Assembly (NCBI GenBank): GCA_002840245.1
Contig: PHAA01000004.1
Span: 62,001-126,000 of the forward strand
Length of the DNA: 64,000 bases
Direction: 5' to 3'
Source: Firmicutes bacterium HGW-Firmicutes-15
GTDB taxonomy: Bacteria > Bacillota > Syntrophomonadia > Syntrophomonadales > Syntrophomonadaceae
Made by a program: the position numbers and the translations under genes. This document shows positions 1 to 7,368 of this stretch, one piece after another (position 1 is the first letter of the stretch; every line of letters starts with the position of its first letter). The notes beneath the pieces were generated by a model. The model worked only from the letters and a program-made list of their open reading frames with translations, did no database searches and was not told where the DNA came from.

Positions 1-100
1 TGATGGCGGGAAGTGGAAAACGTTTATTAAAATGCAGTGTATTAAATCATTATATTTTCTGGGGGTTAGGCCGGACCGGCTCTACTCCATGTATAGATAA
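1..100 (+). CDS. C-terminal fragment of family-2 glycosyltransferase (rSAM/selenodomain-associated transferase 2 type)
   Basis: The first 100 bases hold the last 32 codons of a gene that starts upstream of the window, ending in TAA at 98-100. The tail has an aromatic/basic run followed by YFLGVRPDRLYSMYR, like the LGV-P-x-L-x-x-x-Y ending of the glycosyltransferase 2 proteins that neighbour the CofC-like transferase and ArsS in arsenosugar-type clusters. The next gene follows after 18 bases, so this is probably the first visible member of that operon. The assignment rests on a short tail and on gene order. Confidence 0.55.
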   Translation, partial: DGGKWKTFIKMQCIKSLYFLGVRPDRLYSMYR

Positions 101-118
101 AAAAGGGGGGAGTATGGC

Positions 119-844
119 ATGAATACAGCTGTTGTGATTATGAGTAAAACTCCTGTGCCAGGATATACCAAAACTCGGCTGATATCCGTACTTTCTCCCC
201 AGGAATGCGTTGCTTTTCATAGGGCCTGTTTAAACGATATTGTAAAAAACATCAATGTTCTAGGGCTGCCAGTATTTCTTTACTATGCACCTGCACCTTT
301 AGAGGATAAAAGCTTGGTTGACTGGCAAGACAATAGTTGGTGGGAACTGAGCGAGGAATTATTGTCCAACGTAAGCATGTATCCGCAGCTTGGCAAAGAT
401 TTGGGGGAACGCATGTATCAAGCATCCCTGGAGCTTTTATCTAACCGGGAAGCAGTTGTGTTTCTGGGGAGTGACCTGCCAGATATACCAACGAGTGTTC
501 TTATCCAAGCCATGGAAAAATTGGATTCTAATGACGTGGTGATTGGTCCCGCTGAGGATGGGGGCTATTATCTTTTAGGAATTAAACAAGCTTATTCAGG
601 TCTGTTTGAGAATATTTCATGGGGGAGTAGTGAGGTATTAGTTGAAACATTGGATAGGATAAAAAGGAATGGTTTAAGCTTTGCCCTGCTCAAAATTCAA
701 CGTGATATTGATACTTGGGAAGATATGCAAGACTACTACTTGCGTGGACAGGAATATGTAGAAACTCAAAACCTGGATTCATACCAGGTAGTAAAAGAAG
801 TCATAGAACGATTCAATATGCTGTCGGCAGAAGACAAAGGATAA
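119..844 (+). CDS. CofC-like transferase, rSAM/selenodomain-associated transferase 1 family
   Basis: This 241-residue protein has the nucleotidyl/glycosyl-transferase fold of the CofC-like family: an N-terminal VVIMSKTPVPGYTKTRL segment (the KxPxPGxxKTRL nucleotide-binding signature), LGSDLPDIP near residue 120 (GxDxP motif) and GPAEDGGYYLLG near 142. Members of this family sit beside ArsS-type radical SAM proteins and are thought to act in arsenosugar biosynthesis; the exact sugar donor is unknown. A strong ribosome site (GGGGGGAG, 104-111) precedes ATG 119. The following gene begins a few bases downstream, so the genes are co-transcribed. Confidence 0.8.
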   Translation: MNTAVVIMSKTPVPGYTKTRLISVLSPQECVAFHRACLNDIVKNINVLGLPVFLYYAPAPLEDKSLVDWQDNSWWELSEELLSNVSMYPQLGKDLGERMYQASLELLSNREAVVFLGSDLPDIPTSVLIQAMEKLDSNDVVIGPAEDGGYYLLGIKQAYSGLFENISWGSSEVLVETLDRIKRNGLSFALLKIQRDIDTWEDMQDYYLRGQEYVETQNLDSYQVVKEVIERFNMLSAEDKG

Positions 845-859
845 CGAATGGAGGTCATC

Positions 860-1192
860 ATGGAAACGTATTACAATCCCAACGATTTATCTAAATTTGC
901 ATCGATGGGCGAGGAAGCGCCAGAACTGTGGGAACTATTTATGTCATATTACAGTTCGGTTTTTAAAGAGGGAGCTTTAAGTGCTAGAGAGAAAGCCCTA
1001 ATTGCTCTGGCTGTGGCCCATGCTGTTCAGTGCCCATACTGCATTGATTCTTATACACAGGAAGCCTTGGAAAAAGGGTCCAATAAAGCCCAGATGACGG
1101 AAGCCATTCATGTGGCTGCTGCGATTCGTGGCGGGGCTGCCCTGGTACATGGTGTACAGATGAAAAACATAGCTGATAAATTAAGTTTTTAG
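860..1192 (+). CDS. AhpD/carboxymuconolactone decarboxylase-like protein of the ArsS cluster
   Basis: A 110-residue AhpD-type protein. The CPYCIDSYTQEAL stretch carries the CxxC redox pair of the alkylhydroperoxidase D fold, and the C-terminal half (AIHVAAAIRGGAALVHG) matches the helical CMD core. An in-frame ATG exists at 848, but GGAGG at 850-854 places the ribosome before ATG 860, so the shorter start is preferred. It lies between the CofC-like transferase and ArsS, as is usual for these clusters, where it is annotated as a peroxidase-like arsenosugar-associated protein. Its substrate is not established. Confidence 0.75.
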   Translation: METYYNPNDLSKFASMGEEAPELWELFMSYYSSVFKEGALSAREKALIALAVAHAVQCPYCIDSYTQEALEKGSNKAQMTEAIHVAAAIRGGAALVHGVQMKNIADKLSF

Positions 1193-1195
1193 AGA

Positions 1196-2218
1196 ATGAG
1201 TATTATGAATTCAAATGAGAATAACATTCATTCCCAGGTTGGATATTTGAATAATATAGAGGGTATTAAACCATTTTCGGATAGAATCAAGGAAATAGGT
1301 TTTAACTCCCTTAAGAGTAATCCTACTATCACTACCTTGCAGGTCAATGTAGGTAAGGTGTGCAATTTAATGTGCAAGCACTGTCATGTTGAAGCCGGTC
1401 CACATAGAACCGAATCCATGACGAAGGATACCATGTCACAATGTCTTAGTATTCTCATGAAGAACCCCATTCCCATCCTTGATATTACCGGCGGAGCCCC
1501 GGAATTAAATCCGAACTTATCTTGGTTTATTAAAGAAGCAATCAAAGTAGGCTGCCATGTAATAGTCAGGACAAATCTAACGGTTTTAAGACAATACGAA
1601 TACACTAACATGCCTGAATTTTATGCTGATAATAATGTTGAGCTAGTTTCTTCTCTGCCTTATTACAGTGAAAAAGATACCGATCGACAACGTGGAGAAG
1701 GTGTATTTTTGAATTCTATTGCGGTACTATCGAGGCTGAATGAACTTGGATATGGTCAGAGGGATGGATCTTTAAGACTAAATCTAGTTTTTAACCCTGG
1801 AGGTGCTTTTTTACCACCATCTCAAGATACAATAGAAGGTGATTTCCGCAGGATATTATCGAAGCAATACGGAATAAGTTTTAATAATTTATACACCATT
1901 ACTAACGTTCCAGTAGGAAGGTTTCTAACCTTTCTATATGATTCGAAAAATTTGCATAGATATATGGAACGTTTAACCAGCAGCTTTAATTCATCAACAA
2001 TAAGTAGAGTTATGTGTCGTGACCAAATTTCTGTGGGATGGGATGGGCAGCTCTATGATTGTGATTTTAACCAGATGCTGGGATTGAATTGCACACCTGC
2101 TCATATTAGTGAGTTTAGTTTAGAGTCATTTAAGGAACGGGAAATCCTTTTAGGCAATCACTGCTACGCCTGCACAGCAGGTGCAGGCTCAAGCTGTGGG
2201 GGGGTAACATCAAGCTAG
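1196..2218 (+). CDS. arsS: Radical SAM protein ArsS (arsenosugar biosynthesis)
   Basis: This 340-residue radical SAM enzyme has the Cx3Cx2C cluster motif as CNLMCKHC near residue 57, followed by a TGGAPEL segment (SAM/GGE-like region) and a cysteine-rich C-terminus, CYACTAGAGSSCGG, diagnostic of the ArsS/rSAM_SeCys family. Some family members carry selenocysteine in this tail; here all positions are Cys. ArsS is proposed to join the adenosyl-derived ribose to dimethylarsenite made by ArsM, giving arsenosugar precursors. The gene starts three bases after the AhpD-like stop, with a weak ribosome site, suggesting translational coupling. Confidence 0.85.
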   Translation: MSIMNSNENNIHSQVGYLNNIEGIKPFSDRIKEIGFNSLKSNPTITTLQVNVGKVCNLMCKHCHVEAGPHRTESMTKDTMSQCLSILMKNPIPILDITGGAPELNPNLSWFIKEAIKVGCHVIVRTNLTVLRQYEYTNMPEFYADNNVELVSSLPYYSEKDTDRQRGEGVFLNSIAVLSRLNELGYGQRDGSLRLNLVFNPGGAFLPPSQDTIEGDFRRILSKQYGISFNNLYTITNVPVGRFLTFLYDSKNLHRYMERLTSSFNSSTISRVMCRDQISVGWDGQLYDCDFNQMLGLNCTPAHISEFSLESFKEREILLGNHCYACTAGAGSSCGGVTSS

Positions 2219-2299
2219 CAGCTCAACTTAGTCGAATATTATTCGTTGTATAACAATAAATTATCATAAATAGAGGACTAATAAGGAGGGGATTATTTA

Positions 2300-2875
2300 A
2301 TGAAAGTGGTAGGGATTAACGGCAGCGCTAGGAAGGATGGGAATACCGCTATTCTCATTCGAAGAGTTTTTGCAGAGCTTGAAAAGGAAGGTATTGAAAC
2401 TGAATTAATTCAACTGGCGGGCAAGAAGATCAGAGGATGTACGGCCTGCCAAAAATGTCGGGATAACCAAGATAAACTTTGCTCGGTTAAGAATGATTCA
2501 TTTAATAAGTGCTTTGAAAAGATTTTGGAGGCTGACGGGATTATTCTGGGATCACCTACCTATTTTGCCGATTTGACCCCGGAAATGAAAGCCCTTATTG
2601 ATCGGGCTGGTTATGTAGCAAGGGCCAACGGCGATTTATTAAAACGTAAAGTAGGGGCTGCTGTGTCTGCCGTGCGAAGGGCGGGAGCCATTCATACCCT
2701 TGATTCGATCAATCACCTGTTTTTAATCAGTCAAATGATCGTGCCCGGGTCGATTTACTGGAACCTGGGTATTGGTCGAGAAAAGGGAGAAGTTGAGGCT
2801 GATATTGAAGGTATGCAGACCATGCAGGTGCTGGGGGAGAATATGGCCTGGCTTCTTAAAAAGGTTAACAGTTAG
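2300..2875 (+). CDS. NADPH-dependent FMN reductase / iron-sulfur flavoprotein-like
   Basis: A 191-residue flavodoxin-fold protein. The N-terminal [12 protein letters not shown] is the phosphate-binding loop of the NADPH-dependent FMN reductase family, and [19 protein letters not shown] near residue 80 is the second flavin-contact region. [10 protein letters not shown] near residue 50 resembles the compact cysteine motif of iron-sulfur flavoproteins, so electron transfer through an Fe-S cluster is possible. AAGGAGGGG precedes ATG 2300. It lies downstream of arsS and upstream of the first TVP38 gene; a role in arsenical reduction is inferred only from position. Confidence 0.75.
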   Translation: MKVVGINGSARKDGNTAILIRRVFAELEKEGIETELIQLAGKKIRGCTACQKCRDNQDKLCSVKNDSFNKCFEKILEADGIILGSPTYFADLTPEMKALIDRAGYVARANGDLLKRKVGAAVSAVRRAGAIHTLDSINHLFLISQMIVPGSIYWNLGIGREKGEVEADIEGMQTMQVLGENMAWLLKKVNS

Positions 2876-2940
2876 CAATTACTTGGTAAAGATTCCCGGA
2901 TTACAAGGAGATATTGCTTATACCATTGGAGGTAATTGCT

Positions 2941-2976
2941 GTCTATTTTTTAGGCAACACATCAAAAAATGTGATT
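2941..2976. repeat. 36-bp repeat copy A with degenerate ArsR-like half sites
   Basis: This segment (GTCTA, T-run, AGGCAACACATCA, A-run, TGTGATT) is nearly identical to 7173-7209. Copy A has one left half-site ATCAA (2961-2965) but the right half reads GTGAT instead of TTGAT and the spacing is one base short. It lies 27 bases upstream of the TVP38 start at 3003, so it may be a decayed or weak ArsR-family operator. Confidence 0.55.
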
Positions 2977-3002
2977 TATTTCCCGAGAAAGGTAGGATCC
3001 GT

Positions 3003-3716
3003 ATGGAAAAAAGATATTGGAACAGTATTTGGTTTAAGGTTGCTATTATTCTAATCCCCATCGCCCTGTATATTTTTGTCGATCCGATGCAAATTGCAGT
3101 CAAAAGAGCTATTTTTATACTGTCTATGGTTGACGTGGACGCGGCCAAAGGATACATTCTCTCCTTTGGGATCTGGGCACCGATAGTTTCGTTTCTGCTG
3201 ATGATTCTTCAATCGCTGCTCGCACCGCTGCCCGCTTTCATTATTACCTTTGCCAACGCCGGATTGTTCGGTTGGGTAAAAGGTGCCATCCTCTCCTGGT
3301 CCAGTGCTATGGTCGGTGCTGCGTTGTGTTATGCCATTGCTCGTATTTATGGAAGAACTGTTGTGGAAAAGTTTACTACCCGCGCCGCTTTGAAAGAGGT
3401 GGACAAATTTTTTGAGAGATATGGCAAATGGGCGGTTTTAGTAGCCCGCCTCCTACCATTCGTATCTTTTGATATCGTAAGCTATGCCGCTGGTCTAACT
3501 GCGATGGGCTTCTGGGAATTCTTCTGGGCAACCGGTCTGGGCCAGCTACCCGCCACTATTATCTACTCATATGTGGGCGGTATGCTAACAGGTGGCGCCA
3601 GGACTATGGTAAGGGGATTATCCATTCTTTTTGCCCTTACCATCGTAATATTTGTGTCCAAACAAGCTTGGCAGGCTCGGAGAAAGGCAACTGTGGACGA
3701 AAGTCCAATAATATAA
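3003..3716 (+). CDS. TVP38/TMEM64 (DedA-like) membrane protein, copy 1
   Basis: A 237-residue polytopic membrane protein of the TVP38/TMEM64 family. It shows an N-terminal membrane segment, the PLPAFIITFANAGLFGW region with re-entrant helix, and the RLLPFVSFDIVSYAAGLT segment that marks the family core. ATG 3003 follows GAAAGGTAGG; an upstream in-frame extension overlaps the flavoprotein gene and lacks membrane character. DedA/TVP38 proteins are implicated in lipid scrambling or ion/metalloid movement; variants neighbouring ars genes are common, but the substrate is unknown. It is closely similar to the gene at 4968. Confidence 0.85.
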   Translation: MEKRYWNSIWFKVAIILIPIALYIFVDPMQIAVKRAIFILSMVDVDAAKGYILSFGIWAPIVSFLLMILQSLLAPLPAFIITFANAGLFGWVKGAILSWSSAMVGAALCYAIARIYGRTVVEKFTTRAALKEVDKFFERYGKWAVLVARLLPFVSFDIVSYAAGLTAMGFWEFFWATGLGQLPATIIYSYVGGMLTGGARTMVRGLSILFALTIVIFVSKQAWQARRKATVDESPII

Positions 3717-3962
3717 TTACAGTATTATGCTGAATCTCAACCAAAATACAGGCGAAAGTTATGCCCGTTTATCAGGAATCATTGACAAGTATAACTATGA
3801 GTTATTGGACGATTAACAATGATATAGTTAGAATAGTATATATTTGCGATGAGGACTTGGGAAGAAGTTACTTTCATTGTTTGTAGTTTAGCACTCTCAT
3901 GGTGTAACGGGTTGTGCTAAGACACTTAATAAGGTGGTGATTAAGTAACGGGGGGCTGTTAA

Positions 3963-4661
3963 ATGAAATGTTTAAGCAAAAAGAATACGATTACGGCAGC
4001 CTTTATCCTGATTCTTGGAATTGTCTTTTACTTATCTGAAAAATCAGGAATGTTTGCAAACCCAACAGCAGAGGGATTAAAGGAATATATAGCGTCTTGT
4101 GGTGTTTTTGGACCAATTGTTTATATGACAATGTTTTCAGTAATTCCAGCAGGTTCAGTTATTGCAATTGCAGGGGGAATGGCCTTTGGAATGTTTTTTG
4201 GAACCTTGTACACAATAATTGGGGCAATGATTGGCGCAACGGTTGCCTTCTATATTTCCAGGCTTTTGGGAAGAGGTGCAGTTGAAAAGCTTGTTAAAGG
4301 TAAAATGCAAAAATTTGAGGATGGAATTGAAAAGGGTGGTTTTCTCCTCATTTTAATCTTAAGGCTTATTCCCATAATACCTTTTAATGTAATAAGCTTT
4401 GGAGCAGGACTTACCAGTATTAAATACATCGACTACATATTCTCTACAATGATTGGGATTATTCCCGGAGTTCTGGTTTTTACAAACCTAGGGGATAAGG
4501 CGTTAAATGTAAGATCCCCTGAATTTATAATTGCTGTTGGAATACTTTCTCTGATGGTTATTGTATCTATCCTCTTAAAGAAGAGATTTTCCATTGAAGA
4601 TTTGCAAGCAAAGGTTTTGCACAAACAAGTTTCAGTTGATGAAGTGAATCGCTACCAATAG
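3963..4661 (+). CDS. TVP38/TMEM64 membrane protein, copy 2 (divergent)
   Basis: A 232-residue TVP38/TMEM64 protein with about six hydrophobic segments. The family core reads SVIPAGSVIAIAGGMAFG, ISRLLGRGAVEKLVKG and LRLIPIIPFNVISFGAGLT. It is clearly more distant from copies 1 and 3 than they are from each other and lacks their shared AFFILSNVDVD-like segment after the first helix. GGGGGG (3951-3956) lies before ATG 3963. The 246 bases upstream contain no recognisable gene and may hold its promoter, since copy 2 does not overlap copy 1. Confidence 0.85.
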   Translation: MKCLSKKNTITAAFILILGIVFYLSEKSGMFANPTAEGLKEYIASCGVFGPIVYMTMFSVIPAGSVIAIAGGMAFGMFFGTLYTIIGAMIGATVAFYISRLLGRGAVEKLVKGKMQKFEDGIEKGGFLLILILRLIPIIPFNVISFGAGLTSIKYIDYIFSTMIGIIPGVLVFTNLGDKALNVRSPEFIIAVGILSLMVIVSILLKKRFSIEDLQAKVLHKQVSVDEVNRYQ

Positions 4662-4967
4662 GCATTTAAACGACTTACTAAGAAGCTGTTTTATTATAAA
4701 TATTTTACGATTTAAATAATGGACGGCGAAAAGATGAAAAAGGTATTATCCATAGTTTTAACTGAGACTTTACCTATAAACTTGCCGTTGCGGCACGCTT
4801 ATGCTTCCAAAACGGTTTGGTAAACTCAGGCTCAAATCCTCGGGATACAGTCATTGATACTGAGAAAAGCCGGGGGTTCGACCCAGTCAAATGCCGGGAG
4901 ATATTTCAAAGATGGCGAATGGCCTATCTTGGATGGCCCTTCCGAGTTTATTAGAGGTGAGCATTTT
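4662..4967. other. Intergenic stretch without a recognised gene
   Basis: About 306 bases between TVP38 copies 2 and 3. All frames contain stops and only short peptides are possible. A GGTTCGACCC string near 4872 resembles a tRNA T-loop but no paired acceptor or D-arm accompanies it. A GAGGTG ribosome site lies at its end, before ATG 4968. I see no terminator or clear promoter. Confidence 0.5.
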
Positions 4968-5681
4968 ATGAAGAACATCTTTCGCGGATATTGGGGAAAA
5001 ATATTGGTGGTGCTAATTCTAGCCTGTCTATATTTATTTGTTCCCTTCATTAAGGTTAATATAAATCAGGCCTTTTTTATTTTAAGTAATGTAGATGTTG
5101 ATCTGGCCCGGGGCTATATTTTGGGGTTTGGAATCTGGGCACCTATCGTATCTTTTCTGTTGATGGTTTTTCAATCTGTGGCAGCACCGCTGCCCGCTTT
5201 CATCATAACTTTTGCCAACGCCGGTCTGTTTGGGTGGATTTATGGAGCGATTCTTTCCTGGTCAAGTGCCATGGTAGGAGCCTTGGTCTGTTTTTACATT
5301 GCCAGGTACCTGGGAAGAGACGTAGTAGAGAAATTCACTTCTAACAAATCCCTAAACGGTATTGACACCTTCTTCAAGTATTACGGCAAATACGCTATCC
5401 TTATTGCCAGACTGCTGCCTTTCATTTCGTTTGATATTGTAAGTTACGCTGCTGGGTTGACTTCCATGGGCTTCTGGGAGTTTTTTATAGCTACTGGAAT
5501 CGGACAACTGCCTGCGACTATCATTTATTCCTACATAGGCGGAATGCTAACCGGCGGAGTAAAAACTATGGTAACGGGACTGTTAATTCTCTTTGCTCTG
5601 AGTGCATTGATTGTACTCTTGAAAAATATATGGGAGGACAAGAAAAAAAAGGGGGTAATTGTTTTTGAAGAAGGGATTTAG
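4968..5681 (+). CDS. TVP38/TMEM64 membrane protein, copy 3
   Basis: A 237-residue TVP38/TMEM64 protein that aligns almost end to end with copy 1 at 3003: both have the N-terminal helix, a SNVDVD/SMVDVD segment, FGIWAPIVSFLLM, PLPAFIITFANAGLFGW and a C-terminal SY.GGMLTGG..TMV segment. They are probably a duplication. GAGGTG at 4955-4960 supports ATG 4968; the upstream in-frame stretch is not membrane-like. The 3' end overlaps the start of the rhodanese gene, so the two are translationally coupled and may work together at the membrane. Confidence 0.85.
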   Translation: MKNIFRGYWGKILVVLILACLYLFVPFIKVNINQAFFILSNVDVDLARGYILGFGIWAPIVSFLLMVFQSVAAPLPAFIITFANAGLFGWIYGAILSWSSAMVGALVCFYIARYLGRDVVEKFTSNKSLNGIDTFFKYYGKYAILIARLLPFISFDIVSYAAGLTSMGFWEFFIATGIGQLPATIIYSYIGGMLTGGVKTMVTGLLILFALSALIVLLKNIWEDKKKKGVIVFEEGI

Positions 5682-6624
5682 GAAACGTCTCCTTAGCATT
5701 GTGCTGTGCCTAGCATTGCTTCTGGGAGTCGTGGGTTGCCAAAGTCAGCCAAAATCTTCAGGCATACCAGAAACAAAAGAATTCGACATCTCGGTCTATC
5801 AGAATAAAGATTATCTGATAACGGCAGAAAAACTTAAAGCCATGTTGGGCAGCGAAAATCTAGTCCTGGTGGACTGCAACAATCCCAGCATTTACGCGTC
5901 AGAACATATCCCCGGGGCTATCGGAGTTGGTTTCCATGCCTTTGCGGATAAGATTGGTAAACCTGGGGATCCGGGCTGGGGTATCATTAAACAAAAGGAA
6001 GATTTGCAGAAAACCCTTGAATCATTAGGGATAGACAACCAAAAGACGGTGGTCTTTTACTCCGATGTGTTTAAGGGGCCAGGTGCAGATGGAAGGGCCG
6101 TTTGGCAGTTGAAAATTGCCGGAATGAATAACGTGAAAATGCTAGTAGGAGGCTTAAGTTACTGGAAGAGTCTGGGGTACCCAATAACCGCCGAAGTTGC
6201 TCAACCTAAACCGGTAGCGGGAGTTGTGTTAAAAGATTATGACCAAAGTTACATAGCTACAAAAGATTACGTCTTCAATAATTTAGGGAAGCAGGTTATG
6301 CTGGATGTTCGGACCGAAGGAGAATTCCAGGGCTCTCAGAAGTCTGGTGAACCGCGGGGAGGTCACATTCAAGGAGCGATCAACATGCTCTGGCTGGATC
6401 TGCTCAATAAGGACGGTACCCCTAAGTCGCCTGAGGAGATAACAACGCTAATGGCTGCAAAGGGAGTAAAGCCGACTGATGAATTCATAGTCTACTGAAC
6501 CATGGGCATAAGATCTGGATATGCATCCATGATCCTCAGAGCCGTGGGCTTTGATAAAGTTAGAAATTACGAGGGTTCAATCTACGAATGGGGTGGAGAT
6601 TCCAATATGCCGATGGCAAAATAG
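5665..6624 (+). CDS. Tandem-rhodanese lipoprotein with selenocysteine (TGA) at the catalytic position
   Basis: Read through TGA 6496-6498, the frame gives 319 residues to TAG 6622. A signal peptide ends in a lipobox with lipid cysteine at residue 25 (VVGC), placing the protein outside the membrane. Domain 1 (about 50-165) has LVLVDCNNPSIYASEHIPGA but serine at its catalytic position (VVFYSD). Domain 2 (about 195-315) has MLDVRTEGEFQG, then FIVY-U-TMGIRSGYAS, where family members have VYC..G.RS; the downstream GFDKVRNYEGSIYEWGG is a normal rhodanese ending. The TGA therefore replaces the catalytic cysteine exactly, at codon 278. TTG 5665 follows GGGGG. Rhodanese selenoproteins are known, but this one needs protein evidence. 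Confidence 0.82.
6512..6534 (+). promoter_or_regulatory. SECIS-like hairpin downstream of the in-frame TGA
   Basis: Starting 13 bases after the TGA, GATCTGGAT (6512-6520) pairs with ATCCA-T-GATC (6525-6534): nine base pairs with one bulged T on the 3' side and a four-base loop ATGC. Bacterial SECIS elements are small hairpins at this distance inside the coding sequence and bind SelB. The bulge is on the opposite arm from the Escherichia coli fdhF element, so the fit is by position and stability rather than by exact consensus. Confidence 0.55.
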
Positions 6625-6626
6625 TT

Positions 6627-6675
6627 ATAAAGAAGAACGCGCCTCGAATTAAGTTCGAGGCGCGTTCTTCTTTAT
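6627..6675. terminator. Strong 22-bp hairpin, probable terminator of the rhodanese transcript
   Basis: A perfect inverted repeat pairs 6627-6648 with 6654-6675 around a 5-base loop (TTAAG), three bases after the selenoprotein stop at 6624. The 3' arm ends in TTCTTCTTTAT, a modest U-rich tail. Its location right after the extended stop, not after the TGA, supports the gene really ending at 6624. A second small hairpin (6675-6693) abuts it. Confidence 0.7.
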
Positions 6676-6761
6676 GCGCCCGTCATGGGCGCACACTAGT
6701 CGGTCTAACAGATGTAAAACAAATTTAACTCACTTTATTTCATGAATACAGGGACGTTAAG

Positions 6762-6783
6762 AAGGGGGATTGCTCACCCCCTT
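6762..6783. other. GC-rich hairpin upstream of arsR
   Basis: AAGGGGG (6762-6768) pairs with CCCCCTT (6777-6783) around an 8-base loop. It lies just upstream of the arsR promoter and could end upstream transcription or insulate arsR. No poly-T tail follows, so function is uncertain. Confidence 0.4.
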
Positions 6784-6810
6784 AAATGTAAGGTGTTTAT
6801 TAAAATCGGC

Positions 6811-6839
6811 TTGATTATATCAAAAAATATTGATATAAT
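6811..6839 (+). promoter_or_regulatory. arsR promoter with overlapping ArsR operator
   Basis: TTGATT (6811-6816) and TATAAT (6834-6839) form a sigma-A promoter with a 17-base spacer. Between and across them lies a perfect dyad, TATATCAA (6816-6823), six bases, TTGATATA (6830-6837), containing the ArsR/SmtB-type operator ATCAA-N6-TTGAT. Bound repressor would block RNA polymerase. The -10 box ends only six bases before ATG 6846, so transcription should start at or next to the start codon. Confidence 0.85.
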
Positions 6840-6845
6840 TGATAC

Positions 6846-7163
6846 ATGGATAATGTGAAGATTTCTCAAGCACTAAGTGACCCCATTCGTTATAAGATTC
6901 TGATGATGCTGGTACGCAGCGAGACTGGGTGCTGTCCGGTTATTAGTAATAGTGACGGAGATTCTCATGTGGGATTATGCAATTGTGAGATTATGAATGA
7001 ATTAAGCATGATTCAGTCGCGGGTTTCATATCACATGAAGGAACTTGTTGAGACCGGATTGGTAAATGAAGAACAGCGTGGGAAGTGGAAGTATTATTTT
7101 GCCAATAGGAAAAAATTGCTGGATTATGTTAATCAAGTGAAGCGGGATTTCAATTTAGAGTAG
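6846..7163 (+). CDS. arsR: ArsR-family arsenite-responsive repressor, probably translated from a leaderless mRNA
   Basis: A 105-residue winged-helix protein: LSDPIRYKILMMLV (helix 1-2), then CNCEIMNELSMIQSRVSYHMKELVETGLV (helix-turn-helix) and GKWKYYFAN (wing). Cysteines at GCC near residue 29 and LCNC near 47 are candidates for As(III) binding; the second pair matches the usual ELCVC-type site at the start of the DNA-binding helix. No ribosome site precedes ATG 6846, and the -10 box ends at 6839, so the transcript is likely leaderless. It probably represses itself and, through the operator at 7194-7209, the downstream nitroreductase/arsM genes. Confidence 0.88.
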   Translation: MDNVKISQALSDPIRYKILMMLVRSETGCCPVISNSDGDSHVGLCNCEIMNELSMIQSRVSYHMKELVETGLVNEEQRGKWKYYFANRKKLLDYVNQVKRDFNLE

Positions 7164-7172
7164 ATCAGCGGC

Positions 7173-7209
7173 GTCTATTTTTTTAGGCAACACATCAAAA
7201 AAAGTTGAT
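7173..7209. repeat. 36-bp repeat copy B containing an intact ArsR operator
   Basis: This segment repeats 2941-2976 with small indels in the T- and A-runs. It contains ATCAA (7194-7198), six bases, TTGAT (7205-7209), the same half-sites and spacing as the arsR operator. It begins ten bases after the arsR stop and precedes the nitroreductase-arsM genes, so it could give them separate ArsR control. I do not see a convincing -35/-10 pair at ordinary spacing around it. Confidence 0.65.
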
Positions 7210-7287
7210 TCGACATCGCTCTATATTAGCAAAGAAGCTCGGTTGGGGAAGGGATTTCAGAAATAATATATGGTTAGGGGGTTTAAG

Positions 7288-7368
7288 TTGGAGATGGAAC
7301 TGCTCCAAGAAAGTTATGAGTGGGTAATATGTGAGATCAAGGACGCTATGGGGCAATGTATTAGTTGA
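7288..7368 (+). CDS. Possible 26-residue leader peptide or small ORF
   Basis: A short frame begins at TTG 7288 (next in-frame ATG 7294) after a good ribosome site (TAGGGGG, 7275-7281) and ends at TGA 7366-7368. It encodes a peptide with EWVICEIKDAMGQCIS at the C-terminus. The stop overlaps the first base of the hairpin at 7368-7388, so it may be a leader peptide acting on the downstream genes. I recognise no family. It could be chance. Confidence 0.3.
   Translation: MEMELLQESYEWVICEIKDAMGQCIS

Noticed and set aside
2772-3002. Upstream extension of TVP38 copy 1
   Set aside because: It overlaps the flavoprotein gene in another frame, lacks membrane or signal features, and a better ribosome site precedes ATG 3003.
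4865-4905. tRNA gene (perhaps tRNA-Sec) suggested by a GGTTCGACCC T-loop-like string
   Set aside because: No acceptor stem, D-arm or long variable arm can be paired around it.
5659-6498. Rhodanese gene as a simple truncated protein or nonsense pseudogene
   Set aside because: The TGA coincides with the catalytic residue, the downstream frame is fully conserved to a normal end, and a hairpin lies at SECIS distance; a random nonsense mutation would rarely do this.
7366-7368. Selenocysteine readthrough of the small ORF before the nitroreductase
   Set aside because: The extension has no recognisable homology and the hairpin overlaps the TGA rather than lying at the usual distance.
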